DNA of 64,000 nt from Symsagittifera roscoffensis (taxonomy: Eukaryota; Xenacoelomorpha; Acoela; Convolutidae): positions 14,895,018 to 14,959,017 of the forward strand of contig NC_087067.1 of assembly GCF_963678635.1 (NCBI RefSeq). Reading direction: 5' to 3'. Below, one piece after another: positions 55,640 to 64,000 of this stretch. Made by a program: the position numbers and the translations under genes. The notes beneath the pieces are model-generated. The model did no database searches. It saw nothing but the letters and a program-made list of their open reading frames with translations, and was not told the origin of the DNA. Positions within the stretch are counted from its first letter, which is position 1. Each line of letters starts with the position of its first letter.

Positions 55640-58600
55640 TCAAAAACCGCTCAAGATATGAGCGGTTTGAGCGGTTTTTCAGCAAGATTTGAGCGGTTTG
55701 GGCGGTTTGAGCGTTTTTTTTTGGAAAAACCGCTCAAACCGCTCAAATTTTGCTTAAAAAGCCGCTCAAAAACCGCTCATTTCTTGCGGTGATTTTTGAA
55801 CGGTTTCTCAAGCAAGATTTGAGCGGTTTTTGAGCGTTTTTTCTAGATAAACCGTTCAAAAACCACTCAAACCGCTCATTTTGAAGCAAGATTTTGAGCG
55901 TAATTGTCTAAAAAAACCGCTCAAAAACAGCTCATTTCTTGCGGTGATTTTTGAACGGTTTCTCAAGCAAGATTTGAGCGGTTTTTGAGCGGTTATTCTA
56001 GATAAACCGTTCAAAAACCGCTCAAACCGCTCATTTTGAAGCAAAGTTTTGAGCGTAATTGTCTAAAAAAACCGCTCAAAAACAGCTCATTTCTTGCGGT
56101 GATTTTTGAACGGTTTCTCAAGCAAGATTTGAGCGGTTTTTGAGCGGTTTTTCTAGACAAATCGTTCAAAAACCGCTCAAACCGCTCGATTTGAAGCAAG
56201 GTTTTGAGCGTAATTGTCTCAAAAAAAACGCTCAAAAACCGCTCATTTCTTGCGGTGATTTTTGAACGGTTTCTCAAGCAAGATTTGAGCGGTTTTTGAG
56301 CGTTTTTTCTAAATAAACCGTTCAAAAACCGCACAAACCGCTCATTTTGAAGCAAGATTTTGAGCGTAATTGTCTAAAAAAACCGCTCATTTCTTGCGAT
56401 GATTTTTGAACGGTTTCTCAAGCAAGATTTGGGCGGTTTTTCTAGATAAACCGTTCAAAAACCGCTCAAACCGCTCATTTTGAAGCAAAGTTTGAGCGTA
56501 ATTGTCTAAAAAAAACCGCTCATTTCTTGCGGTGATTTTTGAACGGTTTCTCAAGCAAGATTTGAGCGGTTTTTGAGCGGTTTTTTTTAGATAAACCGTT
56601 CAAAAACCGCTCAAACCGCTCATTTTGAAGCAAGATTTTGAGCGTAATTGTTTAAAAAAACCGCTCAAAAACAACTCATTTCTTGCGGTGATTTTTGAAC
56701 GGTTTCTCAAGCAAGATTTGAGCGGTTTTTGAGCGGTTTTTCTAAATAAACCGTTCAAAAAAAGGTCAAAACGCTCATTTTGAAGCAAGATTTTGAGCGT
56801 AATTGTCTAAAAAAACCGCTCATTTCTTGCGGTGATTTTTGAACGGTTTCTCAAGCAAGATTTGAGCGGTTTTGAGCGGTTTTTCTAGATAAACCGTTCA
56901 AAAACAGCTCAAACCGCTCATTTTGAAGCAAGATTTTGAGCGTAATTGTCAAAAAAAATCGCTCAAAAACCGCTCATTTCTTGCGGTGATTTTTGAATGG
57001 TTTCTCAAGCAAGATTTGAGCGGTTTTCGAGCGGTTTTTCTAGTTAAACCGTTCAAAAACCGCTCAAACCGCTCATTTTGAAGCAAGATTTTGAGCGTAA
57101 TTGTCTAAAAAAACCGCTCATTTCTTGCGGTGATTTTTGAACGGTTTCTCAAGCAAGATTTGAGCAGTTTTGAGCGGTTTTTCTAGATAAACCGTTCAAA
57201 AACCGCTCAAACCGCTCATTTTGAAGCAAGGTTTTGAGCGTAATTGTCTAAAAAAAACCGCTCAAAAACCGCTCATTTCGGGTGGTGATTTTTGAACGGT
57301 TTCTCAAGCAAGATTTGAGCGGTTTTTGAGCGGTTTTTCTAGATAAACCGTTCAAAAACCGCTCAAACCGCTCATTTTGAAGCAAGACTTTGAGCGTAAT
57401 TGTCTAAAAAAACCGCTCAAAAACAGCTTATTTCTTGCGGTGATTTTTGAACGGTTTCTCAAGAAAGATTTGAGCTTTTTCTAGATAAACCGTTCAAAAA
57501 CCGCTCAAACCGCTCATTTTGAAGCAAGATTTTGACCGTAATTGTCTAAAAAAACCGCTCAAAAACCGCTAATTTCTTGCGGTGATTTTTGAATGGTTTC
57601 TCAAGCAAGATTTGAGCGGTTTTTGAGCGGTTTTTCTAAATAAACCGTTCAAAAACAGCTCAAACCGCTCATTTTGAAGCAAGGTTTTGAGCGTAATTGT
57701 CTAAAAAAAACCGCTCAAAAACCGCTCATTTCTTGCGGTGATTTTTGAATGGTTTCTCAAGCAAGCTTTGAGCGGTTTTTGAGCGGTATTTCTAAATAAG
57801 TCGTTCAAAAACCGCTCAAACCGCTCATTTTGAAGCAAGATTTTGAGTGAGCGTAATTGTCTACAAAAACCGCTCAAAAACAGCTCATTTCTTGCGGTGA
57901 TTTTTGAACGGTTTCTCAAGCAAGATTTGAGCAGTTTTTGAGCGGTTTTTCTAGATAAACCGTTCAAAAAGCGCTCAAACCGCTCATTTTGAAGCAAGAT
58001 TTTGAGCGTAATTGTCTAAAAAAACCGCTCAAAAACAGCTCATTTCTTGCGGTGATTTTTGAATGGTTTCTCAAGCAAGATTTGAGCGGTTTTTGAGCGG
58101 TATTTCTAGATAAGTCGTTCAAAAACCGCTCAAACCGCTCATTTTGAAGCAAGGTTTTGAGCGTAATTGTCTACAAAAACCGCTCAAAAACCGCTAATTT
58201 CTTGCGGTGAAGTTTGAACGGTTTCTCAAGCAAGATTTGAGCGGTTTTTGAGCGGTTTTTCTAAATAAACCGTTCAAAAACCGCTCATACCGCTCATTTT
58301 GAAGCAAAATTTTGAGCGTAATTGTCTAAAAAAACCGCTCAAAAACCGCTCATTTCTTGCGGTGATTTTTGAATGGTTTCTCAAGCAAGCTTTGAGCGGT
58401 TTTTGAGCGGTATTTCTAGATAAGTCGTTCAAAAACCGCTCAAACCGCTCATTTTGAAGCAAGGTTTTGAGCGTAATTGTCTAAAAAAAACCGCTCAAAA
58501 ACCGCTTATTTCTTGCGGTGATTTTTGAACGGTTTCTCAAGCAAGATTTGAGCGGTTTTTGAGCGGTTTTTCTAAATAAAACGTTCAAAAACAGCTCAAA

Positions 58601-61600
58601 CCGCTCATTTTGAAGCAAGGTTTTGAGCGTAATTGTCTAAAAAAAACAGCTCAAAAACCGCTCATTTCTTGCGGTGATTTTTGAATGGTTTCTCAAGCAA
58701 GCTTTGAGCGGTTTTTGAGCGGTATTTCTAGATAAGTCGTTCAAAAACCGCTCAAACCGCTCATTTTGAAGCAAGATTTTGAGCGTAATTGTCTACAAAA
58801 ACCGCTCAAAAACAGCTCATTTCTTGCGGTGATTTTTGAACGGTTTCTCAAGCAAGATTTGAGCGGTTTTTGAGCGGTTTTTCTAGATAAACCGTTCAAA
58901 AAGCGCTCAAACCGCTCATTTTGAAGCAAGATTTTGAGCGGTTTTTGAGCGGTTTTTCTAGATAAACCGTTCAAAAAGCGCTCAAACCGCTCATTTTGAA
59001 GCAAGATTTTGAGCGTAATTGTCTAAAAAAAACCGCTCAAAAACAGCTCATTTCTTGCGGTGAAGTTTGAACGGTTTCTCAAGCAAGATTTGAGCGGTTT
59101 TTGAGCGGTTTTTCTAAATAAACCGTTCAAAAACCGCTCATACCGCTCATTTTGAAGCAAAATTTTGAGCGTAATTGTCTAAAAAAACCGCTCATTTCTT
59201 GCGGTGATTTTTGAACGGTTTCTCAAGCAAGATTTGAGCGGTTTTTGAGCGATTTTTCTAGATAAACCGTTCAAAAACCGCTCAAACCGCTCATTTTGAA
59301 GCAAGATTTTGAGCGTAATTGTCTAAAAAAACCGCTCAAAAACAGCTCATTTCTTGCGGTGATTTTTGAACGGTTTCTCAAGCAAGATTTGAGCGGTTTT
59401 TGAGCGGTTATTCTAGATAAACCGTTCAAAAACCGCTCAAACCGCTCATTTTGAAGCAAAGTTTTGAGCGTAATTGTCTAAAAAAACCGCTTAAAAACAG
59501 CTCATTTCTTGCGGTGATTTTTGAACGGTTTCTCAAGCAAGATTTGAGCGGTTTTTGAGCGGTTTTTCTAGACAAATCGTTCAAAAACCGCTCAAACCGC
59601 TCGATTTGAAGCAAGGTTTTGAGCGTAATTGTCTAAAAAAAACCGCAAAAAAACCGCTTATTTCTTGCGGTGATTTTTGAACGGTTTCTCAAACAAGATT
59701 TGAGCGGTTTTTGAGCGGTATTTCTAGATAAGTCGTTCAAAAACCGCTCAAACCGCTCATTTTGAAGCAAGATTTTGAGCGTAATTGTCTACAAAAACCG
59801 CTCAAAAACAGCTCATTTCTTGCGGTGATTTTTGAACGGTTTCTCAAGCAAGATTTGAGCTGTTTTTGAGCGGTTTTTCTAAATAAACCGTTCAAAAACC
59901 GCTCATACCGCTCATTTTGAAGCAAAATTTTGAGCGTAATTGTCTAAAAAAACCGCTCAAAAACCGCTCATTTCTTGCGGTGATTTTTGAATGGTTTCTC
60001 AAGCAAGCTTTGAGCGGTTTTTGAGCGGTATTTCTAAATAAGTCGTTCAAAAACCGCTCAAACCGCTCATTTTGAAGCAAGGTTTTGAGCGTAATTGTCT
60101 AAAAAAAACCGCTCAAAAACCGCTCATTTCTTGCGGTGATTTTTGAATGGTTTCTCAAGCAAGCTTTGAGCGGTTTTTGAGCGGTATTTCTAGATAAGTC
60201 GTTAGAAAACCGCTCAAACCGCTCATTTTGAAGCAAGATTTTGAGCGTAATTGTCTACAAAAACCGCTCAAAAACAGCTCATTTCTTGCGGTGATTTTTG
60301 AACGGTTTCTCAAGCAAGATTTGAGCGGTTTTTGAGCGGTTTTTCTAGATAAACCGTTCAAAAAGCGCTCAAACCGCTCATTTTGAAGCAAGATTTTGAG
60401 CGGTTTTTGAGCGGTTTTTCTAGATAAACCGTTCAAAAAGCGCTCAAACCGCTCATTTTGAAGCAAGATTTTGAGCGTAATTGTCTAAAAAAAACCGCTC
60501 AAAAACAGCTCATTTCTTGCGGTGAAGTTTGAACGGTTTCTCAAGCAAGATTTGAGCGGTTTTTGAGCGGTTTTTCTAAATAAACCGTTCAAAAACCGCT
60601 CATACCGCTCTTTTTGAAGCAAAATTTTGAGCGTAATTGTCTAAAAAAACCGCTCATTTCTTGCGGTGATTTTTGAACGGTTTCTCAAGCAAGATTTGAG
60701 CGGTTTTTGAGCGGTTTTTCTAGATAAACCGTTCAAAAACCGCTCAAACCGCTCATTTTGAAGCAAGATTTTGAGCGTAATTGTCTAAAAAAAACCGCTC
60801 ATTTCTTGCGGTGATTTTTGAACGGTTTCTCAAGCAAGATTTGAGCGGTTTTGAGCGGTTTTTTTAGATAAACTGTTAAATAACCGCTCAAACCACTCAT
60901 TTTGAAGCAAGATTTTGAGCGTAATTGTCTAAAAAAAACCGCTCAAAAACCGCTCATTTCTTGCGGTGATTTTTGAACGGTTTCTCAAGCAAGATTTGAG
61001 CGGTTTTTGAGCAGTTTTTCTAGATAAACCGTTCAAAAACCGCTCAAACCGCTCATTTTGAAGCAAGATTTTGAGCGTAATTGTCTAAAAAAACCGCTCA
61101 AAAACCGCTCATTTCTTGCGGTGATTTTTGAACGGTTTCTCAAGCAAGATTTGAGCGGTTTTTGAGCAGTTTTTCTAGATAAACCGTTTAAAAACCGCTC
61201 AAACCGCTCATTTTGAAGCAAGATTTTGAGCGTAATTGTCTAAAAAAACCGCTCAAAAACCGCTCATTTCTTGCGGTGATTTTTGAACGGTTTCTCAAGC
61301 AAGATTTGAGCGATTTTGAGCGGTTTTCTAGATAAACCGTTAAAAAAACCGCTCAAACCGCTCATTTTGAAGCAAGGTTTTGAGCGTAATTGTCTAAAAA
61401 AAAACCGCTCAAAAACCGCTTATTTCTTGCGGTGATTTTTGAACGGTTTCTCAAGCAAGATTTGAGCGGTTTTCGAGCGGTTTTTCTAGATAAACTGTTC
61501 AAAAACGGCTCAAACCGCTCATTTTGAAGCAAGATTTTGAGCGTAATTGTAACAAAAAAACCGCTCAAAAACCGCTCATTCCTTGCGGTGATTTTTGAAC

Positions 61601-64000
61601 GGTTTCTCAAGCAAGATTTGAGCGGTTTTTGAGCGGTATTTCTAGATAAGTCGTTCAAAAACCGCTCAAACCGCTCATTTTGAAGCAAGATTTTGAGCGT
61701 AATTGTCTACAAAAACCGCTCAAAAACAGCTCATTTCTTGCGGTGATTTTTGAACGGTTTCTCAAGCAAGATTTGAGCTGTTTTTGAGCGGTTTTTCTAA
61801 ATAAACCGTTCAAAAACCGCTCATACCGCTCATTTTGAAGCAAAATTTTGAGCGTAATTGTCTAAAAAAACCGCTCAAAAACCGCTCATTTCTTGCGGTG
61901 ATTTTTGAATGGTTTCTCAAGCAAGATTTGAGCGGTTTTTGAGCGGTTTTTCTAAATAAACCGTTCAAAAACCGCTCATACCGCTCATTTTGAAGCAAAA
62001 TTTTGAGCGTAATTGTCTAAAAAAACCGCTCAAAAACCGCTCATTTCTTGCGGTGATTTTTGAATGGTTTCTCAAGCAAGCTTTGAGCGGTATTTCTAGA
62101 TAAGTCATTCAAAAACCGCTCAAACCGCTCATTTTGAAGCAAGGTTTTGAGCGTAATTGTCTAAAAAAAACCGCTCAAAAACCGCTTATTTCTTGCGGTG
62201 ATTTTTGAACGGTTTCTCAAGCAAGATTTGAGCGGTTTTTGAGCGGTTTTTCTAAATAAACCGTTCAAAAACAGCTCAAACCGCTCATTTTGAAGCAAGG
62301 TTTTGAGCAAAATTGTCTAAAAAAAACCGCTCAAAAACCGCTCATTTCTTGCGGTGATTTTTGAATGGTTTCTCAAGCAAGCTTTGAGCGGTTTTTGAGC
62401 GGTATTTCTAGATAAGTCGTTCAAAAACCGCTCAAACCGCTCATTTTGAAGCAAGATTTTGAGCGTAATTGTCTACAAAAACCGCTCAAAAACAGCTCAT
62501 TTCTTGCGGTGATTTTTGAACGGTTTCTCAAGCAAGATTTGAGCGGTTTTTGAGCGGTTTTTCTAGATTAACCGTTCAAAAAGCGCTCAAACCGCTCATT
62601 TTGAAGCAAGATTTTGAGCGGTTTTTGAGCGGTTTTTCTAGATAAACCGTTCAAAAAGCGCTCAAACCGCTCATTTTGAAGCAAGATTTTGAGCGTAATT
62701 GTCTAAAAAAAACCGCTCAAAAACAGCTCATTTCTTGCGGTGAAGTTTGAACGGTTTCTCAAGCAAGATTTGAGCGGTTTTTGAGCGGTTTTTCTAAATA
62801 AACCGTTCAAAAACCGCTCATACCGCTCTTTTTGAAGCAAAATTTTGAGCGTAATTGTCTAAAAAAACCGCTCATTTCTTGCGGTGATTTTGAACGGTTT
62901 CTCAAGCAAGATTTGAGCGGTTTTTGAGCGGTTTTTCTAGATAAACCGTTCAAAAACCGCTCAAACCGCTCATTTTGAAGCAAGATTTTGAGCGTAATTG
63001 TCTAAAAAAAACCGCTCATTTCTTGCGGTGATTTTTGAACGGTTTCTCAAGCAAGATTTGAGCGGTTTTGAGCGGTTTTTTTAGATAAACTGTTAAATAA
63101 CCGCTCAAACCGCTCATTTTGAAGCAAGATTTTGAGCGTAATTGTCTAAAAAAACCGCTCAAAAACCGCTCATTTCTTGCGGTGATTTTTGAACGGTTTC
63201 TCAAGCAAGATTTGAGCGGTTTTTGAGCAGTTTTTCTAGATAAACCGTTCAAAAACCGCTCAAACCGCTCATTTTGAAGCAAGATTTTGAGCGTAATTGT
63301 CTAAAAAAACCGCTCAAAAACCGCTCATTTCTTGCGGTGATTTTTGAACGGTTTCTCAAGCAAGATTTGAGCGGTTTTTGAGCGGTTTTTCTAGATAAAC
63401 CGTTTAAAAACCGCTCAAACCGCTCATTTTGAAGCAAGATTTTGAGCGTAATTGTCTAAAAAAACCGCTCAAAAACCGCTCATTTCTTGCGGTGATTTTT
63501 GAACGGTTTCTCAAGCAAGATTTGAGCGATTTTGAGCGGTTTTCTAGATAAACCGTTAAAAAAACCGCTCAAACCGCTCATTTTGAAGCAAGGTTTTGAG
63601 CGTAATTGTCTAAAAAAAAACCGCTCAAAAACCGCTTATTTCTTGCGGTGATTTTTTAACGGTTTCTCAAGCAAGATTTGAGCGGTTTTCGAGCGGTTTT
63701 TCTAGATAAACTGTTCAAAAACGGCTCAAACCGCTCATTTTGAAGCAAGATTTTGAGCGTAATTGTCAAAAAAAACCGCTCAAAAACCGCTCATTCCTTG
63801 CGGTGATTTTTGAACGGTTTCTCAAGCAAGATTTGAGCGGTTTTTGAGCGGTATTTTTAGATAAGTCGTTCAAAAACCGCTCAAACCGCTCATTTTGAAG
63901 CAAGATTTTGAGCGTAAATGTCTACAAAAACCGCTCAAAAACAGCTCATTTCTTGCGGTGATTTTTGAACGGTTTCTCAAGCAAGATTTGAGCGGTTTTT
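55640..64000. repeat. 155-bp satellite array, continues past window
   Basis: About 55 head-to-tail monomers with a 155-bp period (e.g. equivalent points at 55856/56011, 59271/59426, 59737/59892, 61655/61810). Each monomer contains, in order, aaccgctcaaaaaccgctca, tttcttgcggtgatttttga, acggtttctcaagcaagatt, tgagcggtttttgagcggtt, tttctagataaaccgttcaa, aaaccgctcaaaccgctcat and ttgaagcaagattttgagcg. The sub-motif ccgctcaaaaa (11 bp) and its complement recur, and many monomers differ in length by about 11 bp. Each monomer is palindromic around the tctaga site. Minus-strand ORFs of about 62 codons repeat with the monomer but shift frame each unit (155 is not a multiple of 3), so they are not genes. 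The first monomers (55640-55850) are the most diverged. Confidence 0.97.
60400..64000. repeat. Higher-order duplication, 2217-bp period, in satellite
   Basis: Rare monomer variants recur at constant spacing. The aactgttaaataaccgctc variant is at 60871 and 63088 (2217). The ggtgaagtttgaacgg variant is at 60521 and 62739 (2218). The cattccttgcggtg variant is at 61578 and 63793 (2215). The ccgttaaaaaaaccgctc variant is at about 61338 and 63554. So the block from about 60160 was duplicated as a unit of about 14.3 monomers. Confidence 0.85.

Noticed and set aside
55856-63437. Repeated minus-strand ORFs of 62-114 codons beginning MLQNERFERFLN
   Set aside because: They repeat with the 155-bp satellite monomer, overlap each other, change frame every monomer, and vary with monomer length. 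They follow from the repeat, not from selection for protein.
55640-64000. CRISPR-like array of regular repeats
   Set aside because: There are no unique spacers; the entire monomer is repeated, the period is 155 bp, and the genome is eukaryotic.

Overview
The window is a piece of an animal (metazoan, invertebrate-like) nuclear genome. It is AT-rich, has long introns with GT-AG borders, is loaded with degraded transposable elements and contains a scaffold gap of 200 N. I cannot place the species from the sequence. One real protein-coding gene is visible: a Groucho/TLE transcriptional co-repressor on the + strand. Sixteen confidently framed coding exons run from 13917 to 45209. They join without a frame break into 986 codons plus a stop, covering the N-terminal Q (tetramerisation) domain, long Gly/Ala/Ser/Pro linkers, a CcN-type NLS/phosphorylation region and a complete seven-bladed WD40 propeller. 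The start codon lies in an exon upstream of 13917. A weak candidate is at 10356, and a promoter-like region with E-boxes, inverted CCAAT boxes and a YY1-type motif lies at about 9460-9670.

Layout. 1-4626: decayed Ty3/Gypsy-type pol sequence in a permuted order (integrase, then reverse transcriptase, then RNase H), bounded by two near-identical copies of a 660-bp segment. 4627-9440: non-coding, with the N gap, a short tandem repeat joined to a pseudoknot-capable motif, a tRNA-like SINE and other transposon debris. 9440-10110: putative promoter and 5' leader. 10111-13916: presumed first intron, holding a roughly 830-bp-offset direct duplication. 13917-45209: groucho exons in introns that carry at least three recurring short transposon families (called A, B and C here) plus several foldback elements. 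45210-46650: putative 3' UTR. 47640-52190: an old tandem duplication with a unit of about 2 kb. 53240-53370: a 12-bp tandem repeat. 55640-64000, running off the end: a 155-bp satellite array built from an 11-bp Ccgctcaaaaa-type sub-motif, with a recent 2217-bp higher-order duplication.

The most unusual points are: the Groucho protein does not end at the usual short terminus but continues in a Ser/Thr/Ala-rich tail from a separate last exon; about half of its splice donors have a pyrimidine at +3 (GTCAGT is used five times); and the satellite array has a nested palindromic and higher-order structure. The ORFs inside the satellite and most other short ORFs are not genes. I found no convincing structural RNA gene and no CRISPR array.
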